NCBI RefSeq assembly: GCF_051622035.1
Contig: NC_135365.1
Coordinates: 8,474,001-8,538,000 of the forward strand
Direction: 5' to 3'
Length of the DNA stretch: 64,000 nucleotides
Source of the DNA: Arctopsyche grandis
Taxonomy: Eukaryota; Arthropoda; Insecta; Trichoptera; Hydropsychidae
How positions within the stretch are numbered: position 1 is the stretch's first letter; the number at the start of each line of letters is the position of its first letter. Made by a program: the position numbers and the translations under genes. Below the pieces are notes generated by a model that saw nothing but the letters and a program-made list of their open reading frames with translations, did not search any database and had not been told where the DNA came from. Below, in pieces: positions 33,577 through 49,649 of the stretch.

Positions 33577-33738
33577 TGTGGCGGCTCGCTTATACGACAT
33601 GGTCGAGTATGGTTGCCTTCCTGCGAGTGGGGGCCAACTCGGCTGGGTTCGGAGAGCCGCTACTCACTCTGCCTTCAGCTGTCATAAATAAAACACGTGC
33701 ATTAATATGCCAGTCGTCTCATTCGTTCATCCCCCATA
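33577..33738 (+). mobile_element. Short LTR-like insertion (solo LTR or TRIM)
   Basis: 162 bp beginning TGTGGCGGCTCGC, GC-rich, with AATAAA near 33690, absent from copy A and flanked by TAAC (33573-33576 and 33739-33742). Size, TG start and polyadenylation word suggest a very short solo LTR. Family uncertain. It is younger than the segmental duplication. Confidence 0.4.
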
Positions 33739-33793
33739 TAACTATATGTATGTAAATTAAACCATTTAAGTACATATACATATTATATTTGCC

Positions 33794-34100
33794 CAGGGCT
33801 TTTTTTCCATGTAATGCGGTGGAACGGCGTTCCGGCACCTATTTTTTCGACATTTTTTTTATACTTCAATCGAATATTATTTTTTTAGTTAAACTTGTAA
33901 ACTTTAAAAAAATGAAGAAATCTCTTGTTACTTCTCAAACGCTGTTGCCGATTCCCTTAGTAAAAAGCCAAAAACAATAACAGAAACAACGACAGAAAAT
34001 ATAGAAATATCGGTACAGGTTGATGTTCCTGAAACGTCCCAAGCTGATATTGAAGAGCAAAACCGAACTCAAAATGATTGGCCTGATTGCTGGTCATTAC
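33794..34100 (+). mobile_element. hAT 5' part, copy B
   Basis: Same CAGGGCTTTTTTTCC end and N-terminal scrap as 24319-24627, then the GCGGACCG MITE (about 34101-34240) bounded by GTCATTAC. Confidence 0.65.
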
Positions 34101-34290
34101 TAAGGTTCGGAGCGGACCGTGGTATTTTCGAGGATATTGTAAACCTTTTTTTTTTGCTCTATAGCTTTTTAGTACAATAGTAATTGACAATAGTCAACCC
34201 TCTTTCCTAGAAAATAGCACGGTCCGCGCCGAAGCTTAGTCATTACAAAACAAAAATAGATTTTTAATAAATAGATTATAAAAATAGCCC

Positions 34291-35157
34291 TGTAGGAATC
34301 TCGTCACCGCAATCGAAACTATCGAAATCTATTGCGACGGAGAATACATTTCTCACGCTCAACCATTGACGTCATCTCAAGTCGAAGAACACCTGCATCC
34401 ATTAAACTAAATCGAGTGGAACGACGCCAAACATTCGAGCATATTCCACCCCAACAAACTAATCAGAACGACACGAAGTCGAAGAACACCTGCATCCATT
34501 AAACTAAATCGAGTGGAACGACGCCAAACATTCGAGAAACGTCCACCCTAAACAAAAAACCACATTCCTCGCATAACTCGCACACGTTAACACCACCTGC
34601 GGTTCTCGGAATCAATCGCCAAACACAGGTCACGTGGATCCCCAAAAACAATATAAAAGGAGGTCCACCCCAAACAACTTCAGTCGACCCACAGCAACAA
34701 GAGTCGACACACAGCAGCGGACCAGTCGACATCCACCATCTGAACAGCTACCACTACACTACCCTACAATGGAAGAACGCTTGCAACTCAGCCGAATGCC
34801 GAGCCAGCAACACACTGCCATATCCAGAGACATCTGAACATAGCCGGATCCAGAGCAACGACACATTGCAGATCCAGCGGCCATCACGACACCAAGTCAA
34901 CAGCCAATAGCCGTCTCGAGAACACTACGATTCCAGCCGCTTCAACAACATATTTATACACTTGTATATTCAAACAATAAAGTACCTTATTCAAACAAAC
35001 AGCAGTATTAACTACTAAAACACAGACGAACTCGTCTATAATACATGGCGGACTGGTGGTGAAGAACACCTTCACAACTAGATCAGTCCCCATAACTGGT
35101 GACCCCGACGTGATCTGAACAGCGCAGCCTACACAGCAGCCCACAGCGCAGTCACCA
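34291..35157 (+). mobile_element. LTR-retrotransposon remnant (solo-LTR-like), 867 bp
   Basis: Begins TGTAGGAATCTCGTC, is flanked by TAGCCC (34285-34290 and 35158-35163) and is missing from copy A, so it inserted after the duplication. Near its end TGGTGACCCCGACGTGAT resembles a tRNA primer-binding site, implying the unit reaches slightly past an LTR. No gag or pol was seen. Its start and its mid-part (TATAAAAGGAGGTCCACCCC) match the inverted solo LTR at 54122-55139, so both belong to one family, probably Gypsy-like. Relatively young. Confidence 0.6.
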
Positions 35158-35530
35158 TAGCCCTATACATATGTATAGGGCTTTTCCAGACGAGGGGGAA
35201 AGAAGATTGAAAAGACATCACAATTTGTACAATGTTTTGTAAGAATTGTCATGAAATGCAATAAAATAAATTCAAAATATTTTTTGCAAAAAAAAGCAAA
35301 AGGGATAACTTGGACTTTGGATCTAACATGCATAAGTACCTGACATGGTAATGCAAATGTTTTTGTTTGCATCCGCTACTCCCCCCTTAAAATATACAAT
35401 ATTTTTATTTTACAGTAGATGAATGGATCAAATTGTAAAAACTACTTTCAATATGTTTGTGTAGCAAAATCAATTCGTAAAAATGAACGGCGTCGAAATA
35501 ATGTATTTAAGTTATAATTCTTCAATTACA

Positions 35531-36322
35531 CAGTGGCGTACCTACCGCGCCCGTAGACCTTGCAATGCGGGAGGGCGCCACAAAGCGGCGCGCCTTTTTT
35601 ACGGATTTTTTAATTTGTTCTGTAATTTCTTTGTAATATGTTTTTAAAAACCTCTTATTTTTCTACCTATTTGCATCTCGTTTTATTGTATGTACTATAT
35701 GTACATACATTATTATATTTTGAATTCATCCTCATTGTGTAATTGATCTATGCCAATAGGACTAGAAGACTGCCGTCTTTTTCCATTTTTTGAACGTCAG
35801 TGCCATTTTTCAAACTATTTTCTAAGAATTCTCTCTTATTCTTGTATATTTACTTTATCGATTTACGTAGTAACAATAGATGAAGTTTGGTGATCATGCG
35901 AAAATTCTCCTGCTTTAAACAGATTGTGCACTTCGATATATAGGTATATGTACGTAAAAAGGATTGAATTATTAATTTGGAAATTTATTTTACGGGACCG
36001 AAAGTGAAAAGGTCGAAAAAGCAAATATCGGAAGGCAAAGTTCGAAAATCGAAAGATCTTAAATCGAAAGATAAAAAAAGGGTGCATGGTAAACGGTACT
36101 ATGTACATACATATATAATACATATCAGTGGCATGCTGTGAAATTATCTCTCTTTTGTCATACAGCCTTGTTTAATGTGCGCGCGTAGATACGGGAGGAA
36201 AAGCCTGTTCCTCTTGTTCATGTTGTACAAGAGTCCTTAAAATATTTTATCCTTTAATATATCTTTGAGTTGTCCTTAAAATATTTTGCGGGGGGGCGCC
36301 TGGAATTCACGCTACGCCACTG
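35531..36322. mobile_element. hAT MITE with exact 8-bp duplication
   Basis: Ends CAGTGGCGTACC and inverted CAGTGGCGTAGC are flanked by CAATTACA on both sides (35523-35530 and 36323-36330). 792 bp, no transposase. Part of the interior (36060-36230) resembles the Harbinger-like MITE at 5804. The exact duplication suggests recent mobility. Confidence 0.85.
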
Positions 36323-36385
36323 CAATTACATATAACTCTATAACATATAACTCTATTTTAATTCGTGTATCAATTCCTTTCTGCA

Positions 36386-36715
36386 GTCACCCGTTGAAAT
36401 CAACGGGCACCACACTTGTACTAAAATAATGACGATATTGGAATAGTAATGGGGCCGTCCACACACAAGATATAAAAAATAACGATATTTACTGAATCTA
36501 GTAAATACCGTGTGTTCGAACGCAATGCTCTCATACGTTCGATTCACAGTATTTCTAGATCTAGTAAATATCTTTAATTGATATCTTGTGTGTGGACGGC
36601 GTCAATAAGTTTGCTTTTAGTGATAATGATTTCAGTCTATCATTATTTCGTTATCTTCCTTGATTCAATTAGTCAATTAATTTCGTGTGTAGTTATTCTT
36701 ACAATAGCCTATAGC
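36386..36715. repeat. Shared 3' flank of zinc-finger genes 3 and 4
   Basis: The CCCGTTGAAATCAACGGG palindrome and the following text through ATTTCGTGTGTAGTTATT are colinear with 48503-48660. Here the flank is split by a palindromic MITE (36454-36600). Confidence 0.75.
36454..36600. mobile_element. 147-bp palindromic MITE
   Basis: GCCGTCCACACACAAGATAT at 36454-36473 is perfectly inverted at 36581-36600, and inner segments (TATTTACT...AGTAAATA) also pair. The uninterrupted locus is visible at 48555. Confidence 0.85.
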
Positions 36716-36871
36716 AGGGAAACTTTTTCTGCAATGGAACACTTAGCTTACTTTAAAGGTGAGTATTAATAAAATAAAATAGATTATTAAAACACTTATT
36801 ATTTATTTTTAAATATAGTAAACAAAGCTCTTAACGATTTTGAGTCCTAGAATCGCAAATCTTCTTGATAT

Positions 36872-36990
36872 AGGTTTTTCATTCCAAATTGACCATTTTT
36901 CATTTCAAATTGACATTGAAAAGAGATCAATTTGAAATGAAAAAGGTTTAATTTAAAATGAAAAAGGGTTCAATTTGGAATGAAAAACCT
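36872..36990. repeat. Nested palindrome of TTTTTCATTCCAAATTGA iterons
   Basis: Five 18-bp units of TTTTTCATTYCAAATTGA type: two in one orientation (from 36875 and 36896) and three inverted (ending 36944, 36965 and 36987). The outer 21 bp (36872-36892 and 36970-36990) and the inner 18 bp (36896-36913 and 36927-36944) are exact inverted pairs. Confidence 0.8.
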
Positions 36991-37293
36991 GTATCAGGCA
37001 CAATATAGGATGTAGAAAACGGAAGTAAAACAAAAATAGCTTGTTTTGACATATTGGGGTATTCTTCGGACGAACTCGCTCAGAAATGATTTATTCAATG
37101 ACTGCTATTTGTATTTTTGTTTCAAAACGATGTCACTGAGTATTTCAATTAGATTTTCATAATCACTTACGCTTAAGCCTACTGGTTCAGCTGACACGGA
37201 AAATGGATTCCGGACTCAGGAATCTTCTTAACTAGTTTCAGGCAAATGTTGCAAAATAGTTGTTTTCAAGTTATGTAGAGTTAGTGAATGAAA

Positions 37294-39149
<1,856 letters not shown>

Positions 39150-39299
39150 CGTCCCTGCATTTAGTTCTGACAGCAACCTGATCGACTAGGCTTGGCCTTG
39201 TTATTGTTTTAGTGACATATTTTGTCTAAATTTGGTACTAGTTATACCAACTTTCAGGTGCCAACTTATACCAACTCCTCACAGTCAGCTCGTCAGAAA

Positions 39300-40715
39300 A
39301 GATAGATTTACTTAGTGTTGTAAAATTCTTGGTAATAATCTTTTGGAGAATATTACCGAGTATATTCTCCAAACCGAGAATATTCTTTTTAAGAGCATCT
39401 GGAGGGCTTTTATACTATTCCGTTGCAATAATTGAAGTATAATGTATAGAATAGTCATTCCTAACAAAAGTATCGCTTAAAAGCGAGCCATCGAAGAGAG
39501 AGACGGAAAGTCAGAAGAGAGACAAAAGAGTGAGGAAAAAAAATTCGTGGAAGTGATCGTCGCTTATCGTCCCTTGACGTTCAGGGTGGCATTGGGCATA
39601 TTTTTATTTTATCTATTTACGAAGTATCAATAGATAAAATATTAATTTTAATTCAATTTAAAAATACAAAATATAACTTTGTATCTCTATTAACAGCTTT
39701 TGACCCATAGGAAGTTGCGCTTCCACCTCTTTCCCACCCTTGTATCAATGGTCCATAAGGGTACTCCACTATAACCAAGGGGACTCAAGTTATCTTTAAT
39801 TTAAACAATTTTCACGATAGTTACAATACATATAAAGAAATAAGAAAGGCGTTTACGCGAAATTAAGTGAAAAATTTAAATAGCTGCCCAAGAGGATTCC
39901 TTCCTTGGGAGTGTTATCAGTCCCCAAAAGTGGAAGCCTCCTAGTCGCGAGAATTAAGTTGAATTAGAAATATATAAATATACAAATATGACATATCAAT
40001 CAGAATGACATATTATAAATAATTTTAGTGTGTTAGTGTGACAGTACTATACATATCATAAATAAAAGAATTTTAAAATCCTTGGAAAAGAACTGTTTTG
40101 TTAAACAAATACCTTTTCGATGAATATTTGTTAACCAAATTATCTTTTTTCGCAATGTAATAAACTCTAATTTTAACAAAATTTTCAATGGTCGCGCGAA
40201 TTAACTGTAATCTATGGTTTTTTATAGCAGGCTGATCTGTAGAATGCACTAATATAGATATATAATATAGATACTAAAAATATTGGTACCCAAAAATAAT
40301 TTTAATATTTTAGAAACTATTTCTACGTTTGTGATTTTGTTTGATAATGTTTTCCCGTCATTTTCATTTTCATCTTTGTGGCAACATTTTTAGGGGCTGA
40401 GAGCAACGGTGTACGGCCCTGTTTTTCAATAAGTGAGGCTGGTCCGAACATCTAGCACGTGCACATACAGATGTTCGGACTTTGTCGAACTAATACTACC
40501 ACACAATTTCACTAGTAGAGCCTATTTCAAAGAGATCCTACTGCTACAGAGCTCAACAAACAACTGAGAAAAACAGCCGAAATCTCCGTATGCACGGAGT
40601 TTTCGTAGCAACATTTTTGGAAGCTGAGAGCGCTTCTACCCATTCTACTTCAATGGTTGCAATTTCAAAAAATGGATAAATTCATGTGAACGGTAATGGT
40701 GCTTACGGACTAAAC
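39300..40715. other. Unassigned intergenic DNA
   Basis: No gene or family recognised. It contains two related segments with GGCAACATTTTTAGGGGCTG (about 40378) and AGCAACATTTTTGGAAGCTG (about 40608). The ATAGATAAAATATTAATTTT region is AT-rich. Confidence 0.4.
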
Positions 40716-40814
40716 CAACGACGATTTTGGGCCAACTTTTTAACCAGCAGGATAAAACCAGTAGCGTACAAAATATCGAAATAAACATTAAATTTAAAAA
40801 TTGAAATTAAATAT

Positions 40815-41454
40815 TGTAACGCGACGTTCTCCCCATCGTCCCATAGGGCAACACTCGTCCTTTATTTCGAGTGGCCACCCAGAAAAAAGCCTTATAGGCG
40901 CGCGCGCATGTAGAGCGAGCCTCTCTCACCCGCGATCGCCCGTCGAAGAAAGGTCTCTCCTGTGCACGTCTCCAGGGGGAGACGGGGCCCAGAGATCCAC
41001 CATCAGTGCTGAAGAACCGCTTTGAGGTCGAGTGTAGCATCACTCTCTCCCCTGAGTTCCAGCACAACGTCCCCTGCATTCCTCACGCCGTTTCCGGAGA
41101 AACCTCAGCCGTGAGAGGACCGACCAGAGGACCGCAGAGCCTCTTCTCTCTGCTGCCAGCCGTCGTCCGGGAAGGACCTCCCTATCCAGCATCTCCGCAG
41201 AGCGTCTTCAGAGACGCCCAGAGATCGCCATCTTGTGTCCACACGAGGCAGTACGAAGTTTGTCTCCTGCCTCCCCCTCCCGCTGCTGTGACCTGACCAG
41301 CGGTGCTTCAACGAGAAGACGATTTGCAGTCAGGAATCACTATCCCAAGGTTAGTCCACGTTTCCATAGATCCCGACCCTTGGAAGAACGACGTAAACGC
41401 CCTCTGCACTCCCACCGCGAGATCAGATAAGCGCGCGTAAATCCGTTCGTTACA
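40815..41454. mobile_element. GC-rich solo LTR, 640 bp
   Basis: Begins TGTAACGCGACGTTC, ends CCGTTCGTTACA and is flanked by ATAT (40811-40814 and 41455-41458). It is strongly GC-rich against an AT-rich background. No internal gene. TG...CA ends and 4-bp duplication fit a Gypsy-like solo LTR. Confidence 0.7.
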
Positions 41455-41724
41455 ATATCAAAATAAAAGCAATTATTATTATATTAAAATTAAATTCAAA
41501 TATCAAAATAAAATTATAATCATTATATTAAAATTAAATAATGAAAGTTAAAATAGAACATGCCCAATTCAAATAAATTTTCGAGATTGACCTAAAATTA
41601 GATCATCAACAATCACATACAGGTAATCCTCGACTTTTGTTTGTCGAAGATGTTTTGACTTACGAAGATACGCACTAAGATCGAAAAAAAATCAAAGAAT
41701 TATTATTTTTACTTCCCCCTAATG

Positions 41725-44539
<2,815 letters not shown>

Positions 44540-45104
44540 CCCTAATGCACAGTTACTGAGAATATATCATGTATTAGTATGGGTGATCCAGCGATCGTCC
44601 GCAATCCGTTGCGTTGTCGGTACATCAATCGAAATTTTTTTAGTCTTCAATTGTTTCTCTCGTCGAAATAAATCAAATAATTAAATCCATCTCAGAGGTA
44701 AAATTTATCGGATAATGTGTGATTATTAATTTTATTTCGACGAAAGAAAAAAAAACCCTTTGACAAATCACCGACATCCGACACCAACGGTTTTTTTGTT
44801 AAATGTTTCATCGACGGTTGAAATACAGTAGTATATCGTGACGACTTTTAAGATATAATAAGATTTTTTTTCGCTCGTAATCAGAGAAATTATAATATTT
44901 CTCTGGTTGTAAATGCGTATCGTCGTAATTCAAAACATCAACGATGATCTAATTTTAGCTCAATCTCGCTCTTTAGCTTAATTTTGATATTTAATTTAAT
45001 TTTTATTTCGATATTTTGTACGCTACTGGTTTTAAAAGTTGGCCCAAAATCGTCCTTGGTCTGGTCCAAACTGGTCACACCCTAAAACTGGTCTCAATCG
45101 AGAC

Positions 45105-45300
45105 GCCGCCTGCGTCGGTTTTGTGATGTTGCTCAGTGGTAAAGCGCGGCGCATTGTCTCCTCCACGGGATCTGCAGATCGTCGTCTGCGGTCTGGTCTC
45201 TGCTGATGTCGGCTCTGCTCTATCTCCCTCTCGTACAGTGTGCGTAAGTGAGTGTGATACGGGACAAGGGCGGGAAATTGTAAACCAATGAAAACAGGGC
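45105..45300 (+). other. tRNA-like A-box region, possible SINE head
   Basis: GTTGCTCAGTGGTAAAGCG resembles the D-arm/A-box part of a tRNA, but no good B box follows and no cloverleaf is convincing. It is probably a SINE head or chance. Confidence 0.25.
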
Positions 45301-46117
45301 GTAAATCTGTTTATGTATTGCGACTGTATTTTGTATAAGTTATACAGAGATCAAGCAGGGAGGAAGGGGGGAGAGTAAACAAAGAAAGCACGCGTGCTTT
45401 TTGAGGTTAGCCACGCGTAGCTGCGTTGTCTGCCTTCTGGACGAAGACAGGCCAGGCTTCCTCTGGTGCACACCGGACGGATACTGGAGCTGGTCTCCAA
45501 GTATCGTCACAACCCCACCAGTCTCGAGCTGGTGGTCGGTGGCAAGAAGCGAAGGGCCACGTAAACACCTATGTTTACGCGCCAAACGTTATCAAACAAC
45601 TGTCGTGTGTGGGCTAGCCGCTGTCAGGGTGGCCAACACCAAACACACATCGGCCAAATCGTGGGTCGTAAGGCCACGAAAGCCGACCATCAGACAAGTA
45701 GTCTGAACAAAGAGTTTTCAATGTTTGGGGTTTCAATCAAAATTATGATCCCGGCTTAAACTAATGTAATTAAATATATTACTAGGAGGTTTGGGCCGCT
45801 TTTGTATCATCACATACGTACTTAGGCGGCCCCTTGAGTTTATAATTACATATCTTAATAATATATACAAAACTAAAAGGAGATTTGTATTTAAAAAAGT
45901 TTTTTTTACCACGGTTTTTATTTTAAAATTTTTAGTTTACAAATCAATTTAATTTTTATTTAAATTCACTCTTTTTAAATTTTTGTCATCGTTTACTAAA
46001 CATATGGGAAAAATCGTTCATCATAATTATGTAGCTTGTAAAAACATTCGGATACGAGATGGTGTTCAACATCGAAAGCAGTGGAAGCAGTTCACGATCA
46101 ATTTTGAGACATACATA
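45301..46117. other. Unassigned
   Basis: 45360-45720 is GC-rich with overlapping open frames on both strands but no recognisable protein. 45780-46110 is AT-rich. Confidence 0.35.
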
Positions 46118-47707
46118 CCGTCGCGGTTTCGGAAACCGGAACACTTGTGATTTTACGATTTTTGGGCAATAAAAATATTGTCCCTTTAGGTGTGTGGTTT
46201 TTAACGATCGGGTCTTTTACATATGATTGTTTTGTACGATTTGAGTTCAGTTTAGTGTGAGCTGTCGAGGTTTACGGATCGAAATCGTTGAAAATAAAAA
46301 TACCATGCAAAAATACACTCAACTATCATTGGAGGAGAATATAAAAATCGTGGCTTTGGCAGACTCTGGACATTTATTGCGATCAATTTCTCAACAAATG
46401 GGACGTTCTGTATCTACTGTGTCAAGAATAATGAAAAATAAAAAGGATTCTGAAACTTTTGCTCGTAAGAAGGGGACAGGACCGAAAAGATGCACATCCG
46501 AGAGACAAGATCGCCTGATAACTCAATTATCTTTACGGACACGGTTCAAAACTGCTGTAGAGATAAGAAAAGAGATCTCGGATCAATTTTCAATTGAAAT
46601 TAGTGATGTAACCTTAAGAAGACGACTCAGAAAAGCTAGACTGTACGTTCGTAAACCTGCGAAAAAAACATTACTTACGAAGAAAATGATGAAAAACCGA
46701 TTAGAGAGGTCGAAATATCACGAAAATTGGACGATATCGGAAAGTGATTATTCTGATGAGTCGAAATTCAACCTCTTCAGCTCCGATGGTTTTCCGTATG
46801 TTCGAAGAAAAGTTGGAGAAAGATTCGACCAAAAGTGTACCCTGAAGACAGTGAAGCATCCCCCAAGCCACATGGTTTGGGGATGTTTTTTTTATTATGG
46901 AATTGGTCGAATACAGTTTCTGCAAGGTTCCATTAACGGAATAGCATATATAAAAATTCTAGAAGAAAGTTTTATCCCATCAATGGAAAACCATCTTTCA
47001 AATTCTGATGATGTCATATTCCAAGATGACTCTGCCCCTTGTCATCGAGCTAAATTAGTGAGTATTAATTTTATTTAATGGTATTGAATGTAATTAATAA
47101 TATTTCGATCAAAAAACTGAAATATTTTTGTTACTTTTTTTAGGTTCGGGTTTATTTGCAGGAATTGGGTGTAAATACATTAACATGGCCTGGGAATAGT
47201 CCCGATTTAAATCCAATTTAAAATTTATGGATGGCTATTAAATATAGGATTAGTAAAACAAATGTGTCTAGCCATCAATCATTAAAAGAGACCATTGAAA
47301 AAGTATGGTATGAAGACTTCCCCATCGACATTTTAAGAAACTTAATAGATTCTATGCCTAGCCGTATAAAACCCGTCATAAAAGCAAAAAAAGCCGCAAC
47401 AAAATATTAATTAAGTTTTTATAATTTGTAAATAATACCATGTGTCTAATAAAATTAAAAGTTTACACTCAACTGTGTTTTTTCATTCAACTGTGGAAAC
47501 TGCGTTTGGTCATAAAAACCGGCTCGGACTAAAATTCTCCCTAGTTTTTATTTGTTGTTCCTTTTCTTAACGATTGTCGTTAAAATAAAGCACTATGATA
47601 CAATCTACCATTTTAATGACTTTGGGTGTTTATTTTATTTAAGATCACTGAAATTTCACGCAAAATCACATTTTTCTATGGTGTTCCGGTTTCCGAAACC
47701 GCGACTG
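46118..47707 (+). mobile_element. Tc1-like transposon
   Basis: 1,590 bp with 26-bp terminal inverted repeats (CCGTCGCGGTTTCGGAAACC left, CAGTCGCGGTTTCGGAAACC right inverted), flanked by TA (46116-46117 and 47708-47709), the Tc1/mariner target. It contains a single transposase gene. Confidence 0.9.
46305..47410 (+). pseudogene. Tc1 transposase with intron, catalytic Glu lost
   Basis: The ATG at 46305 (MQKYTQLSLEENIKIVALAD) is the first in frame; an upstream GTG is not needed. HTH domains occupy the first 110 or so residues (SISQQMGRSVSTVSRIMKNK). Catalytic motifs: first Asp in DYSDESKFNLFS, second Asp in VIFQDDSAPCHRAKL. An 86-bp intron (47058-47143) fits GTGAGT...TTTTTTTAG in phase 0 and joins AKL to VRVYLQELGVNTLTWPGNSP. 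The third acidic residue of the DD34E triad should be in DLNPIENLW, but reads DLNPI-stop-NLW (GAA to TAA at about 47219). The frame then continues to 47410 (AKKAATKY). The element is otherwise intact but cannot make an active enzyme. Confidence 0.85.
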
Positions 47708-47894
47708 TATGTACTGGACATTGCATATGTATGTCCCATTGTAAAAGTTATAATCCCATTATAATATAAATAATAACCTGTTTTTTTATGTTTAATTTAA
47801 ATATTTCAATAAATATGTATTTTTAAATGAAATAAATTCTTTAAATCTAATGAAAAAATATTAAAGGGGGACAAATTTGATATTTGCCAATTTG

Positions 47895-48030
47895 ACTTCG
47901 AATGCACATGTGGACCGATATGTGCGCCGAAGAACTGTTCCGAGCCGCTGAAGACCGATGCAGATATCTTCAAATAATCGACGAGGTGGTCACCAACGTC
48001 CGGATGCGGAGAGGGCATTAAGAAGAAGAT
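47895..48030 (+). mobile_element. Possible LINE ORF2 C-terminal scrap
   Basis: A plus frame reads MCAEELFRAAEDRCRYLQII followed by DEVVTNVRMRRGH, reminiscent of the last residues of LINE ORF2 (AEDRxxWRxxV...). Short and uncertain. Confidence 0.4.
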
Positions 48031-48668
48031 GAAGAACTTAGAGCTGACAAGATTTTGGTCAGAATTCGTAAACCGGAAGTAGTATGTTTTTTTTAAACAA
48101 TATTTCATTATTTTATTTTGACCATTTAAATTATTTTTATTTTCTTGATATTTAAAGAGTATAATAATTATAGTGATATTAAATAATAAAAAAAATTCGA
48201 ACAAAATTCGATTACCGAAAGTAGAACTTTAGTCTGGTGTAATTTCCCTACATTTGCGCTCAATTTGTATCGAAAATGCTCTCATAACCGGGATGTGTGT
48301 ACGTATGTTTAATTATCGAATTTTGTTTTGTGACCTTCTTATATTACTCAAATACATAGATAAAGTCACGGGTTGGTCACATCCAAATTTCTTTCATTCA
48401 TTTACGATTTTCTTATACGTAAAAACGAACAGCGTCGAAAAAATGAATTAAAATCATAATTGTTCAATTATATCGGGTATACCATATAACTTTATTTAAA
48501 CACCCGTTGAAATCAATGGGCACAACACTAGAACTAAAATGATGACGGCATTAGAATGATAATTAGTTTGCTTTTAGCGATAATGATTTCAGCCTATCAT
48601 TATTTTATCGTCCTTGAATCAATTAGTCAATTAATTTCGTGTGTAGTTATTTTCACTATATCCTATAC

Positions 48669-49634
48669 CAACGTTTCACCATATTTTTTGGACCGTGGCA
48701 CCCTTTTGCGTTTAATATTTTTCTATGCCTCCCCCCATATTTTCTCGAAAAAAGGTACATATTAAAAATATCATATACATACATAATATGTATATAAACT
48801 TTATTTTATAATTACAAATTTGAAAATACATACATAATATTTTTTTAAACATAAAAAATTATAAATTGAAAGATAATTTTATTTAGTGTGATCCTTGTGT
48901 CTTGTGTAAACTAGCGAGTTTATTTATATATGGCTCAAATGTTGTAATTGACAAACGGAGATATTATTTTGCAGATCTATCACACTTTCTTGGATCAACG
49001 GATCAATTAAATAGATCAGTCTATCAGTATATCTATTAAATTTGCTTGAATTAATATATACAAGTCAAAAATTAGTTTTTTGAGGAACCATACTGAAACC
49101 TCGTCTATGTGACATCACGTCTTCATACTTTAGGCGTCATATTGTTGTCAAGTGACGATTGTCCACAGACATTGCTAAATAATTTTAGCATCAGTCGTAT
49201 TTGATGCTTGGTGCTCAACGGCTGTCCGATAAAAACTTCTCTGTTTGATTATATTACTCGCAAGATGGGCAAGCACCGGTAAAAATTGCATAATGCATTC
49301 AAAAACACTTTTAAAAATAAAAAATATGTGAAAATATTTCGCACATATTTTTTCAGATATGCGATAAATCCTCGATATTTGCCAATCATTGTTGCACAAG
49401 CTAGTATATTTTCGGAAATGAAAACGTATATTCAGTTTGATGACAAGTAAAACATTTAAACTGTTCTTTCGATATTATTTACATATAAAAAAATTATAAT
49501 TTTATTCTGACTTTGTCGTGTCTCCCATAGAGCTCATTATGTCTCCCCAAAAGTAGAATTTTGGTTTGTGCCTCCCTGAAGTGAAGGTCTGGGCCTCTCA
49601 AGGAGGTCACGTGAACCCAGGTTGGGAAATACTG
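48669..49634. mobile_element. hAT remnant at the 3' end of zinc-finger gene 4
   Basis: Starts CAACGTTTCACC and ends, inverted, CAGTATTTCCCAACC, bounded by TCCTATAC (48661-48668) and GCCTATAC (49635-49642). It is a shorter relative of the element at 19010-22354, at the same position relative to the gene. Confidence 0.7.
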
Positions 49635-49649
49635 GCCTATACTGTAGTT

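Larger units (their letters stand above)
30023..35949. repeat. Segmental duplication, copy B
   Basis: Colinear with 20420-25622. It contains a decayed hAT (to 32075), the broken zinc-finger copy, a Helitron-like piece (30659-30855), and two insertions absent from copy A, which therefore postdate the duplication. Confidence 0.85.

Noticed and set aside
40801-41430. Protein-coding genes in the GC-rich block
   Set aside because: The block has TG...CA ends and an ATAT duplication. Open frames on both strands are due to GC richness of a solo LTR.
45105-45200. tRNA gene
   Set aside because: An A-box-like stretch is present, but no proper B box, anticodon arm or cloverleaf could be drawn.
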